A stretch of DNA of 64,000 nucleotides, from the NCBI RefSeq assembly GCF_021018805.1, contig NC_086283.1, positions 62,016,182 to 62,080,181 on the forward strand, read 5' to 3'. Shown here in pieces: positions 1-12,114 of this stretch; positions within the stretch are counted from its first letter, which is position 1; every line of letters starts with the position of its first letter. A model generated the notes under the pieces. The model saw only the letters and a program-made list of their open reading frames with translations, was not told the DNA's origin and did no database searches. This DNA is from Prinia subflava. Its lineage: Eukaryota; Chordata; Aves; Passeriformes; Cisticolidae. Both the position numbers and the translations under genes were made by a program.

Positions 1-752
1 ATAAATCCATTTCTTCTCAACTTGTTATTTTCTAGAGGACAACTAAAAATGAATCAACAACAGTTGATCTGAAATATTTTGTATTGTTGTCTTTTGTTTC
101 TATTTCATCTTCATGTTTTCATGTGTCATTTAAATATATATTAATATAAACAGATTTTGAAAGGATATATAATCTAGAAGCAGAATAATTTTGACATTGT
201 CAGAACATATTTTCTTTTTATGTCCAAAGTGAACCTCCCAACTGAAAACTGGATTCTAACAAATGTATCTTGTGACAGAATATATGTGATGAAATATAGT
301 TGTAGCTCAGTATCTTTTTTCTAGTTTGGCTTTTTTTGCTTAAAGTCTGTCATATTTTATGACATATTTTATGTCAGTGGTATGTAAAAATGTCCAGAGC
401 ATTTGAAAAGCAGAGCAATACAATAGAATACAATAGAATAGGTGGACAGGAAGGGGTGGGGCAGGATGGGGAGGGGAATCGTGAAAAAATGATCTAATAG
501 TAAATAAGGAAAAATAAAAAGTTCCCTGCGATTCAACATGCAACAAAAATCTACTGTCACATACATCTGTAGATCACTCCCCATTGCATAAATGAGACTT
601 CGGTGATCAGTTAATCTGAAGGCTCAGTGTTTTTGTTCAGTATTTTGCACTGGGAGATTTTGCTATACATAGAAATGTATAATGGTAATGATACCAGTCA
701 GGAAAGCTATGTGAAATCTTTGTGAGCACTTTATATAGAACTTGTTTTAGTT

Positions 753-855
753 GACTTTGGTTTTGTGTTTTGATTTGATTTTTTGTTTAGTTTGGTTAGA
801 GTTTTTTGTTTTGTTCTTGTTTGGTTTTGTGTGGTGGTTTTTGTTTTTGTTTGGT
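753..855. repeat. G/T-rich low-complexity tract
   Basis: About 100 bases are almost only T and G on the plus strand, in runs such as GTTTTGTG, TTGGTTTTG and GTTTTTGTTTG, with no fixed period. It is one of about ten such strand-asymmetric tracts in the window. It codes for nothing recognisable. Confidence 0.8.
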
Positions 856-2944
856 CAAGGGTTATCTTTGTGTACGTGCTGTTCCTTAAAGAATGCAGAT
901 ATTTACTCTTTTTGTTGAAAAGTTTTAGACTGCTGTAACATGGTTTTCCTTTGATAGAGAGAAAATAAAATAGTTAATTTGAAACATTTTCTATAGTTAG
1001 TTGTCAGTTGTTTGTGTGAGCAGGTTTGGGCCTTGGGTTCTGAAAGTAAGAATAGCTGCTTTTAATTCTTTGGAATTTGCACAGTTATGTGGGTCACCTG
1101 TTTGCAGAGAGGCAATGAGATCAGTACTGCATGTTATTACCATAATATCTTTGAGTATATCTGTTCTTGGGTCACTGACTCTTATGGAGATCGTCTGAGC
1201 CACTTAAAAGTAGGTAAATTGTATATGTGCATGACTAATTTGATACACAGAAAGATCCTGAGGGATAAATCTGGCCATGTAAATGTGAAGATCGTCTTCC
1301 TCAGAAGATAAATTACTATTCTTGAGGTTTCCACAGATAAGCATGGCTTATGATATGGAGAAAACATGTAACTTGTACAGCAGATAAAGGACATCTTAAA
1401 ACGGGCATTCATTTTTCTATTGTATGTCTCTGAGCATGTTACTATTTATGGGTGGAGTATATTATTCCAACTATAACAATAGGTCCAGAAATGAGTTCAA
1501 AAAGCCAAGACTTGTTGGTATTAGGCACATACGTGACAAGAAATAAGGGTTTGACTTACAACAATTAAACCCATAGGATGAAAAAGCAAAGCATATTCAG
1601 ATATGAAAGCATTTTTTCTCCTTTCTGTTCTGCATTAATTTCTTTAAAAGTCTGATCAAATATTTCATTGAATAGGATAAATATGAAGACATTAAAGGAA
1701 GTTTTGTGTTAGCTACTCTGGTATTTCATTATTACCTTAAATTATAAATGAGATTCACCTTTGGATGTGTGTGCATTATGCAGCTACAATTTCTGCTCCA
1801 TATGTGGTAATTCTTCATTATTGTTGTACTATTAGCAGTAATTTTAGTAGAATCTTTAAACTGGCAATTTAGGATGTTTTTAGGGGCCTCACTTTAGTTG
1901 TTTTAATTTGTACAGAATTTTCATTTAGAAGTAGTTGCCATAGAGGTAACAAGAACACAAAATTGGGTTGTTGGTCATCCTTCTTTTTCCTGGCATTAGT
2001 GTGAAATCAGTACTCTCATATTAGACCATCACTTCCTTACTCGTCCTTACCTGCTGTCAAAATTATCCACTGATTTCCAGGCAGAGACTTTTCAGAAATA
2101 TACTGAAGAACTTACTTCTCTACCTGACTGCAGTGTTTCTCTAAAAGCTGTAAGGAAAGTGACATTTTGAAATGCTACATATTCATTGTTTGAAGTGAAA
2201 TTGTGGCTTTTTGCTACTGATTTAGTTGATACAGCTTCACAAATACTCCCATCCATTTCTGGCTACAATAGATGAATTTTTTATTCACCCTTTGCTTTTT
2301 TGCTAATTCCAAATCACAGTGCTTTCATGCAGAGGTCTGCTGCTTTGCCAGTTCTTAAACAATTACTGTGATAAAACCATTTCATGACTTTGTTTTGTAT
2401 ACAACCATTGATTATTTTCCTCATTTAAAAATCTTCTTAGGTAGAGTTTATTTAGGTTCTCAACATGGGTTGCTAGCCATGCCCATATAAAGCCAGTCTA
2501 AACTGACTTTGCTGCATAAGTCTCTGATCCTGGTGCATCCATAATTTTGTCCTTTTTACAGTTCCTTTAATGTGTATGTTCTTGATGGTTGGTTCTACAA
2601 TAGAATAACTTGAACTGGAAGACGCTTGTCCCTGTCTAATCCATTGCTTGGCCTGTCTTCATTCCAAGGTTTCCTTAGAAAAGGCTCCTAGTTACTTGCA
2701 ATCTGCTGGCATAGCTCCCTTACGCTTAAATCTTTCCAGTTTCCCTACCATGCTCACAGTGTTTTCCAGCTGTCATAGACTACAAAGCACCCAAGGCTGA
2801 TTTTATATCTTCTCTGTCAGTAATATAACTCCATTTTCTATAAAGTTGTGTTTCATCAGGATTACTTCTTATGTGATTTTTTTTTTAATGTAAGTTTCTT
2901 TTCAGTTGGTCACTAGCAGAATCATTATCCCTCTCTAGTCTATC

Positions 2945-3012
2945 ACTTATTAGATAACAATAATAATATCGTATAATATAATATAATAGTAATATAACTT
3001 ATTAGATAACAA
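2945..3012. repeat. 16-bp direct repeat around an AT-rich core
   Basis: ACTTATTAGATAACAA occurs identically at 2945-2960 and 2997-3012. The two copies are separated by 36 bases made almost only of A and T (ATAATATAATATAATA-like). A local duplication or replication slippage is the simplest explanation. The core is too short and featureless to call a transposon with target-site duplications. Confidence 0.7.
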
Positions 3013-3156
3013 AACCATTTCTGTTGACTATAATTTTTTTTTCTTTTGAAAATAAAAGGCTTGTTCTCTGATTCAGCTAGGATAAGTTGTTTGTCATTAC
3101 ACCTTTTTATCATAAGTTTATGTAATTTGATCTGTTGAAAAAATCTGCTTTTATAT

Positions 3157-3742
3157 TGTTGTGGTTTAACTCCAGGTAGCAACAAAGCCCCACACAGCTG
3201 CTGACTCACTTCTCCCTTGTGGGATGGAGATGAGAATCAGGAGGGCAAAAGTGGAAAAACTTGTATTTTAATATTAGGACAGCTGCTAGGTAAAGCAAAG
3301 TCATACCCACAAGCAAAGCAAAACAAAGAAATCATTCACTGTTTCTTTGACCAGGCAGGTGTTCAGGCTGCTATGGAAAGCTGGGCTCCACCATGTGTAG
3401 TGTTTACTTTGGAAGAAAAATACCAAAAGCCTAAACGTTCCTTCTTCCTCCTTCTTCCTGTCTTTTATTGGCCATGGTACTGTGGGGTATGGGATACCTT
3501 GGGGGTCAGTTGAGGTCAGGTATGTCTCCTCCCAGCTTGTTGTTTGCATCCCCAGCCATAATTGGTTTTGGGACAGTGTGAGAAACAGAAATGGCTTTGA
3601 TGTTGTGCAGACATTATATATTTTTCAGCAATAGCTGCAACATGGGTGTGTTAACAACGCTGTTTTTGTTACAAATCAAAAACATGACACCCTGGGAGCT
3701 GCTATGGAGAAAACTAATTCTATTGCAGGCAAAACCAGTACA
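3157..3742 (-). mobile_element. Solo LTR of an avian ERVL-type endogenous retrovirus
   Basis: The plus strand begins TGTTGTGGTTTAACTCC and ends AAAACCAGTACA. These are the reverse complements of the 3' and 5' ends of a very common avian LTR (consensus TGTCCTGG... ...CCACAACA), so the element reads on the minus strand. Internal landmarks of that family are also visible, including TGTCTCCTCCCAGCTTGTTG near 3523-3542 and the AAAACTAATTCTATTGCAGG block near 3710-3730. The length of about 586 bp is normal for such an LTR. No internal retroviral region or partner LTR is nearby, so this is a solo LTR. The flanks (TATAT and CTACA) do not match, so the target-site duplication has decayed or the ends are slightly misplaced. 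Open frames of 98 and 82 codons inside it are incidental. Family naming is from memory of avian repeats, not a database search. Confidence 0.85.
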
Positions 3743-3810
3743 CTACAGCTGATGAAACATAAATGATTATTCTCTGTTTAAATTTCTCCTTTTACTTTTT
3801 AAGTCTACAG

Positions 3811-3840
3811 GTTTTTTTGTTTGTTTGTTTGTTTGTTTTT
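3811..3840 (+). repeat. (GTTT)n microsatellite
   Basis: A T-rich start runs into about five perfect GTTT units, then more T. It is a simple tetranucleotide repeat. Confidence 0.9.
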
Positions 3841-4591
3841 GTCAGAGAGTTTTTTTCTTTGGGTTTTGGGACTCAGATGTTTCTGAATTTTAACTACTTT
3901 TTACAAACTGATTAGTTGGCTTCTGTGTTGTTTGGTCAGCATTGCCTCTGGCTCCCTGAGCTCACCCTCTTCAGACACTAGCTGAATCATTATAAAGAAC
4001 AGGGTAGCATTGATAAAATAAATAAGGTGAATAAGCCATTAACTATCTGCTCCACCTTCAAAAAAAAAGAGTAAATCACATGAATAAAATTAACCTTTTG
4101 GTGAAATTTATTTCACAATATCCATAAGATCCTACAACTAAACAAAACAAAATAATATATTAATTCCTAAAATTTGATCCCATGCTACCTATGCCAAACA
4201 TTGGAAAACTTTTATTATTTAAAAAAACCAAAAAGGGACCTTTCATCATGTTTAACAACTAGATTTTAAACATCTTGTATCTATCTTAAAGAATCAATGG
4301 ACAAGTGTAAGAATTTTCTGGATCATGCACTGCAAAAAACAGCTATCTATATGTGACTTGCTTGTAGGGACAGACTCCATTTCTACAGCAGTTTGAAAAA
4401 TTACAAGTTTAGTGAAAGAGAAAGTGTGGGGGAACTTTTATTCTAAGATCTGTGAATAACCCTTTGTGTTAATGCTGTTAGAGCTCTCATAATGGCAGAG
4501 AAAAACAGCATATCAATATCTCAGAAAATTTAGCGCAGAGGTTGAAAGTCTTTGACCTGGTCAGAAAAAGGTCAAAAGGAAAATGAACACA

Positions 4592-4629
4592 GAAGGGAAG
4601 AGCTGTGTCCGAAGGGAAGAGCTGTGTCT
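4592..4629 (+). repeat. Exact 19-bp tandem duplication
   Basis: GAAGGGAAGAGCTGTGTCC is present at 4592-4610 and again immediately adjacent; the second copy differs only at its last base (C to T at 4629). The near identity points to a fairly recent duplication. Confidence 0.85.
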
Positions 4630-6490
4630 GAAGTTCAGTAGAGCAAAAAATGAAACTTGTTCATTTTGGATAATATTTTCAAATAATTCGAACAAATACT
4701 AGGTCATAAAAGGCTTTTTATGCTCTAGGCTGAAGGTTTACAATACTTAAACATACTAAATTCTTAGAATAGTTTCTACATATTTTAATCAAATGTTTTA
4801 CTGACCATCGTACAAGTAATAATGCGCAATATCAATTCTCCTTTCCGTTCCTTTGGTCTTTATTTTATACTAAATATGGGTGCAAGAAAATGACCTAAGA
4901 GGGAGAAAATTTATTCTGGATTCTAGTGAAACAGTATTTTAGATAATCATTGAAAACTGTTCAGTGCTTTCCTGTTAGTTTACAGTTATTTTTCCTGAAT
5001 CACTTTTTCATACCTTATCAGATGAATTACCAGTGTCAACATCTTGTATTGCATTTCACACTGTGACTCTTACTGCTGTTACTGTTTCCTTCATAGTCTT
5101 TCTGTTTCTCAGTGCCATGGTCTACAAGGCACAGCAAGAAATGAAGAAGTAGAAAATGGCACAGCTTAAAAGGACCAGATGTTTCAGCAGTCATTGTCCC
5201 TGTATCTGGATCATTGATTGATAGAGCTCAGGGATATTAGTTCACTGTCTTTACTGATTGAAACATCAAGCATCCTGCTTCCCTGAAAGTAATGCCACCA
5301 ACTGAATAGTTGAGAATTCATTTGTCAAGTTTAATTAACGTGAATAAAATGATAGCTGTATAGTCTTTGACTTGCTGCACTGCACAGTAGAATAGTCATC
5401 CCTGTGGCAAGGGGCTTAATGTTCTCCTGTTCCATGACTGCCCACTGATGAGTAGAGTGCTGGTTAAGTATATGCAAGTTTTTCTCTATCTACTCTGTCC
5501 AGCAGTTCTCTTAATTTCAGTGTTTTCTTTACTATAAGTACTATTACTACTGCTAATTGATATATTCAAGCATAGTAGTAGGTGGCTCTGGAAGAAAAGA
5601 CGACAGATCAAAAGACAATAATTAAAAATTAAATTATGCCTCAAAGTGAAATATTACGGCCTATTGGCCCATCATTATAGATGAAGCATGATTTCCAAAT
5701 CACATAACCTCAGATATTTGAAGAGACAGAGTTAAATCTGTAAGCAATAATGGATTATTTACTTGAGAGAAGCAGAACTGAATAGCTTTCAAAATATTTC
5801 AGCATAAATGGAAGTCAGTAATTTTCATCAAACTGCAGTGGTGTTTCAGTTGTGTTCTGTCGTTCTCACCATTCTTTTTTCTGTAGATCCAGAAAAAAAA
5901 TAACGAAAAACTCCTGTTTCTAACTAAAGGTCACCACAATTCAATGCAAAATATTCTAAAATTTTCTTTGTATTCTAATCTGACAGGATATGAAACCAGT
6001 TACGGACTCACTTTAATAAAAGGCTTGCATTAAATACAGGTGTTTATTAAAAAAAGAGGGAAATAACAAAATACAGAAAAAATATTATGGGTGCATTATT
6101 TTATCTGATGAAGATCCTAATTTCCAAGACTGGTGCCCAGATACACAAAAGATTTCAGGACCTTTCTTTGGGTCTCTTTTTGCCAAATAAATTAGTAAAA
6201 CCTTCATTTTTTTAGCAGTATGAGGAAGTTTGGACAGCTAATATGTTTAATAAGAACATGCTCTTTTAGCAAAGACTTTTTTTTATGAGAACTCAGAGAT
6301 GACTCTTCCAATTTATGAAGGTATGGCTCTCATTTCAGAGAAACTCAGAGACAGATAATGTGTCTTCTTTCACTGGAATATACGAATGGCGTTTTCCATC
6401 CCTTAAAAAATAGAATAGGCATGTCACAATTTGTAAATTTATAAATTTCATCTCTTTGTTCTCTTTGCAGTATTAATTAACCTCTGCAGT

Positions 6491-7970
6491 GGGAAGGGAA
6501 GGGAAGGTGCGGGAAGGGAAGGTGCGGGAAGGGAAGGTGCGGGAAGGGAAGGTGCGGGAAGGGAAGGGAAGGTGCGGGAAGGGAAGGGAAGGTGCGGGAA
6601 GGGAAGGTGCGGGAAGGGAAGGTGCGGGAAGGGAAGGGAAGGTGCGGGAAGGGAAGGGAAGGGAAGGGAAGGTGCGGGAAGGGAAGGGAAGGGAAGGGAA
6701 GGGAAGGTGCGGGAAGGGAAGGGAAGGGAAGGGAAGGTGCGGGAAGGGAAGGGAAGGGAAGGGAAGGTGCGGGAAGGGAAGGTGCGGGAAGGGAAGGTGC
6801 GGGAAGGGAAGGTGCGGGAAGGGAAGGTGCGGGAAGGTGTGGGAAGGGAAGGTGCGGGAAGGGAAGGGAAGGGAAGGTGCGGGAAGGTGCGGGAAGGGAA
6901 GGTGCGGGAAGGGAAGGTGCGGGAAGGGAAGGTGCGGGAAGGTGCGGGAAGGTGCGGGAAGGTGCGGGAAGGGAAGGTGCGGGAAGGGAAGGGAAGGGAA
7001 GGTGCGGGAAGGGAAGGTGCGGGAAGGTGCGGGAAGGTGCGGGAAGGGAAGGGAAGGTGCGGGAAGGTGCGGGAAGGTGCGGGAAGGGAAGGGAAGGGAA
7101 GGGAAGGGAAGGGAAGGGAAGGGAAGGGAAGGGAAGGGAAGGGAAGGGAAGGGAAGGGAAGGGAAGGGAAGGGAAGGGAAGGGAAGGGAAGGGAAGGGAA
7201 GGGAAGGGAAGGGAAGGGAAGGGAAGGGAAGGGAAGGTGCGGGAAGGGAAGGGAAGGTGCGGGAAGGGAAGGGAAGGTGCGGGAAGGGAAGGGAAGGTGC
7301 GGGAAGGGAAGGGAAGGTGCGGGAAGGGAAGGGAAGGTGCGGGAAGGGAAGGTGCGGGAAGGGAAGGTGCGGGAAGGGAAGGTGCGGGAAGGGAAGGGAA
7401 GGGAAGGGAAGGGAAGGGAAGGGAAGGGAAGGGAAGGGAAGGGAAGGGAAGGGAAGGGAAGGGAAGGGAAGGGAAGGGAAGGGAAGGGAAGGGAAGGGAA
7501 GGGAAGGGAAGGGAAGGGAAGGGAAGGGAAGGGAAGGGAAGGGAAGGGAAGGGAAGGGAAGGGAAGGGAAGGGAAGGGAAGGGAAGGGAAGGGAAGGGAA
7601 GGGAAGGGAAGGGAAGGGAAGGGAAGGTGCGGGAAGGGAAGGTGCGGGAAGGGAAGGTGCGGGAAGGGAAGGTGCGGGAAGGTGCGGGAAGGGAAGGTGC
7701 GGGAAGGGAAGGTGCGGGAAGGGAAGGTGCGGGAAGGGAAGGGAAGGGAAGGGAAGGTGCGGGAAGGGAAGGGAAGGGAAGGGAAGGGAAGGGAAGGGAA
7801 GGGAAGGGAAGGGAAGGGAAGGGAAGGGAAGGGAAGGGAAGGGAAGGGAAGGGAAGGGAAGGGAAGGGAAGGGAAGGGAAGGGAAGGGAAGGGAAGGGAA
7901 GGGAAGGGAAGGGAAGGGAAGGGAAGGGAAGGGAAGGGAAGGGAAGGGAAGGGAAGGGAAGGGAAGGGAA
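6491..7970 (+). repeat. GGGAA/GGTGC pentamer satellite array, 296 units
   Basis: The 1,480-bp block is built only from 5-bp units in a single phase with no insertion or deletion: 243 GGGAA (A), 52 GGTGC (B) and one GGTGT (6836-6840). B units are never adjacent. They occur in mixed blocks (6491-7080, 7236-7385, 7626-7760) separated by pure GGGAA runs of 31 units (7081-7235), 48 units (7386-7625) and 42 units (7761-7970). The middle block has a higher-order pattern of AAAB five times and then AAB three times. The plus strand is G-rich with a run of GGG every five bases in pure stretches, a strong G-quadruplex pattern. The only C residues are in GGTGC, and each is followed by G, giving 52 CpG sites in CpG-poor surroundings. 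Because neither unit makes a stop codon, long open frames (up to 555 codons) cross it on both strands. They are a by-product of the repeat and not genes. The array ends at GGGGGAAGAAAA. Confidence 0.98.
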
Positions 7971-10900
7971 GGGGGAAGAAAACTGGCAAGCAAGCTTGAA
8001 ATAAATGTTTTACTTGTACAGTTGGGACATCTTCATTATATTTTTATGGAGTCATTTTCTAATCAATATATCAATGAATGTGATGGTGAGTTTTGCTTCT
8101 CTTTCATATTCTTTGTCACAAAAGTATTTCCACTGTCTTTTTTGCTTTTTTTTTGAGAAGAAACAGAAATCTCACCTGCCTCACCCAAACCAAACCCAGC
8201 CCCATCTCTAACACCTAGATTTTTCATGTATTTCTCCAGTTATGATGGAAGTCTCTATCAGTTCTCTGTTAAAATTCAATCATAATTTTAACTTGATATA
8301 AATTTAGTCAATTCTACTATTTAAATTTATTCTACTACTATGTTTCTAATAAAAAAACTAGATAGGAACTTCCTTATATTTATAGGAAGCCAATTCATTA
8401 AAACCTGTCTTCAATGCTGAATTGGTTTTATAAAGGTTTTTTGTTAAAAATGCTTTAGGAATTTATTGGTTTGGGGTGTAATATATGACTTATGTTTTGC
8501 ACAGTGAGTTCCAAATCTGAGTATGAACACTAAGCAACTGGCCAATAACACTGTTAAAATATTAAGTATATTAAGACCATGATTTCCTTTCAGACTGATT
8601 CTATATGCATTACTATTACTAATATATGTAGTCATAATCCTGTGAACTTTTAAGTTATTTTTAATTTCCAAAAGAGATACATTTTATTTGAAAATTTAAA
8701 TAATTTATGATATCCAATAGGCATAAAACACTGCACACACTATAGAAATTGTTTTTTTTTACCTTTCAAAAAGATAAACACCATTGGGGAATATATGCAG
8801 CGAAGACTGCAGTACTTTTCTTTTGTAAATTAATTTTCTATGCCTGCTGTGCTAAAATGTGTTCCCTTAAAGTGTACATAGACATAGTCAGAATCTGACT
8901 GTGCAGATTTGGCATAAATGAATACAAAATACAAAATCAAAAACAGGAATGTACTTTTAGGCAGAAATTTACCAGTTTAGAATGTGTACACAGGCAGTGA
9001 TGACAAAAAAATTCAAACTTTTAATGCTTTCAGAATAACTAAAAATATGTTAATACAACATAGTATATTGTTCAGCCAGGAAAATGCTGAATTGAAACAT
9101 ATTTCTAAATTTTGTGTGTAAGTATTTTTGTACAAGGGTAAACCTTCCCTGCAAAAAATATATCATAAAAAAAATAATGTATATGATGTAATGAATTCTT
9201 CTTTTCCCATTCCCTACAAACAACAGGGAGGAAAATCCAGAGTATTTAATGCCTAATTTGTAAGCTCTTTGGAAACAAATAAGGTTGGTCCAAAAGGGAT
9301 GACTTGGGAACTTTAGATTGCAACCCCATCACTGGACTTTGTGATGTGGCACAACAGCCTGCACAGTTTTTTTTAGATGTGTTATAATAATTTTACTTGT
9401 TTTTATGATGAGAAGTATTTGATCTTAGAATACGTATTCTAGCTTCTAATTTCAGTGTTATACAAAAATTCAGGAGAGATGAGTAGGTGGGTTACCCACC
9501 CAAAAGGCTCATTTAGAAGCCAAACTAACCATTAACTGTATGTTTAAGAGTCTGAGTCATTAAATGTGAATGGTGGAAAAAGCCAATGAACGTCTGGGTA
9601 TTCTGGTTATGTTACGTGGTTTAACCTTTCTCTAGAATATGCCAATTTGGTGTAGAAATTATAGTCTGACTTGTATTATATGAGGATTCTTCTGCCTTTC
9701 ATAGAGTCTTTAAATGTGGGACTGGGCAGTGGTGCTTGTTTTCCTTTTCATAAGAATGAAATTTACCCCAATAAACCAATGGAGTTAAGCAAGTAGGACG
9801 TCCAACTCATTGTTATTCTTTTTGTTTGAATTAGAACCTTTTGTTTGGTTGGTTATTTTATTTTGTTTTGTTTGTTTATTCACTATGTGTGAAATTCTAT
9901 TGTTTTGGAAAAAATCGTAATCAGCTAGCTGGAATATTTTTATTATTAATTTGAGACCTGGTAAACATAGATACTATTCTGCACACACTTATTATTTGTC
10001 TGTATCATTTTTCTTTCCCACAGAAGAAATAGTACATTTCTTGACTGTTGTAACTTTGATCTCTGTATAAATAAATAGTATTTTAAAATGTTTTAAGTAC
10101 AATTTGCATGAAATTAAAGGAGTATTATGGAAGCAGTACCAAACTCTGCTAAGCATTTCTTTTAGATGTAGTCTCACTGATAATTTTAGACATTGCACGT
10201 AAAGGTGCTAACTTTTCACTCTGTTGTTGGAATGACATTCTTGTGAAAGATTTCTATAACAAAACATTAACTTTTAGAGTAATTGCATTAATCTAAACTA
10301 AATTCAGATAAATAAAATAACTATCCTGTGTGTAAAAAGGAGGGCATACTTAAGCAACTGAAGGAGTATGTTTTAATGACTGGCAGTGATTTTTCAGAAG
10401 ATATTTTATGATTTCTTTTTTTTTTTTTTTTGATCTATCTTTAACTCTACCCTAGGGAAATATGTTATCTTGGAATGGTACAAACGCCAGTAGGCATTAA
10501 AAGATTATTTTGATAGTTTCAACTTAAGACCGACTTAGAACTATTCCAATTTATGCACTCACCTACTGTGTTACCGGTCATTAGTCAACATTGTTGTACT
10601 TTGAGTTGAATATGAAATTGAAGTTAAATCAGAAAGTAAAATATGGCAGTCTTTCCATGGTAATTTGTCTTTTTTCTTCCACTTCCTGCAATGAAGAAAT
10701 AGTCATTCTACTGCATATGTTGTACAAGGTGAAAATTTTGTTTCTTGATGTGTAAGGTAGACTGATCTAGTGATTTTACATGAAACCTTGAAATGCAGAA
10801 AATGAGATTTGTTTTAATACATTTTTAGCCTTATTCAAGGTCTTTATCTGCCACCTTTTAGAGTTAGTAGTCATCTCTTGATCTTAATTGCAAATACTTG

Positions 10901-12114
10901 GGTGTTGAGAACAAGCATATTATTTCACTTTCTTTCCTTTCACCATTAAAATGGATTTTCTCATTTTACCTTGATGATATAATACTTCATTAGTTCACTT
11001 TCGTGTAACATTTTATTGTATTTGGTTATTTCCAGATTCTGTGATTTTTCTTTATTTCCATTAGATCAAAATTAGAGATAAAGAAAGTAATTTTTTTAAA
11101 GTTGATTTTTAAGTTAAAATAATGCAAATGCCTTGAAAATTTTTAATATCATATATCTTTCTATTATCTATCTGCTTCCTATGCAGGATTGAAATGAAAA
11201 AAAAAATTTTGGGTATTATTCAGGCATACATGTATATACTTCATAAAAATGGACTTTAAAGTAGGAATACTCTGTTTTTGCTGTCACGTCCATATGAGTT
11301 CTTACACAATGCAGACTTACCATCAAGAAGATTAACTTTTTTTGTTATTCTACATTTCCAGCATTTTAATAATTGTGGGGTTCTTTAGAAAATACAAATA
11401 GAGAAATACAGTTAAGTAAAATTCAGATAATGTTGTTTGATAATTAGGTGCTTCTAGCCTGCCACAGAGTAATAATTTTCTCAATATTTATTATAGAATT
11501 CTTTCTCAAGTTGCCTAGTTAAAATCTAGGATGTCAATGTGTCTGTTATAAATGGTACTGTATTTGTCTCATTTATACTTTGACACGAACGCTTTTATGG
11601 AAACTAAAATACATTCTGTCTCTATGCTGTGTGACAGAAGGCATATAAACACACATTGCCTGTTTGTAGTTTATATGGAAACACAGTGCCTAGCTTTTGT
11701 TAAAACACTGAATAACGTTACTTCTGCAAGTCATTCAAAAAAGAATTAGAAGAGAGTCCAAATTTCATGAATGTTGTATTTTTACCTGCTAATGATTCTG
11801 AATAAATGGAGCCCTCTAACTAATGCAGATGCTTCACAGAAGCAATATCAGGGGTTTGGCACCTTTTTCTCTCTTCTTGAGGAATATGATCTTTAAATGA
11901 GCTCCAATTTGGAAGAAGCTGTAATAGGTAGTTAATATCATGCCTCAGTATTTCATTAGCTCTGGATAAATTTGATCTATGTAATAACTTGTTTACAAGA
12001 GCAAAATACTGTATTTGTCATTGATACATTTACTGCCAGTGTCCTGAAAACCACGTGACAGTTCATAAACACATATAAGTTAGAGACTAGTTTCTGTGGA
12101 CAATGTGTCTTCGT
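7971..12114. other. Unannotated AT-rich stretch
   Basis: No gene, RNA or transposon is recognised. Small items are a 7-bp-arm hairpin GGTGGGT-T-ACCCACC at 9486-9500, a short G/T tract at 9839-9878 and a 16-base T run at 10416-10431. The short open frames have no supporting features. Confidence 0.6.
9486..9500. repeat. Small perfect inverted repeat
   Basis: GGTGGGTTACCCACC has seven-base complementary arms around one base. It is GC-rich in AT-rich surroundings. No function is implied. Confidence 0.6.

Larger units (their letters stand above)
1..3156. other. AT-rich stretch, no gene recognised
   Basis: I see no gene, RNA or recognisable transposon here. Minor structure: CAATAGAATA occurs twice in tandem at 421-440, a G/T-rich low-complexity tract lies at about 753-855, and a 16-bp sequence is repeated directly at 2945-2960 and 2997-3012. 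The short open frames on both strands near 1000-1400 have no splice sites, codon pattern or motif that would make them credible. Old unrecognisable repeats may be present. Confidence 0.6.
3743..6490. other. Unannotated AT-rich stretch
   Basis: No gene or transposon is recognised. A (GTTT)n microsatellite lies at 3811-3840 and an exact 19-bp tandem duplication at 4592-4629. The rest is unique-looking AT-rich DNA without a long open frame. Confidence 0.6.

Noticed and set aside
6448..8156. Long open frames (470-555 codons) on both strands over the pentamer array
   Set aside because: Neither GGGAA nor GGTGC produces a stop codon in any frame or on either strand, so open frames are automatic. 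The products are pure REGKG or FPSLP-type repeats with no unique protein part of note.
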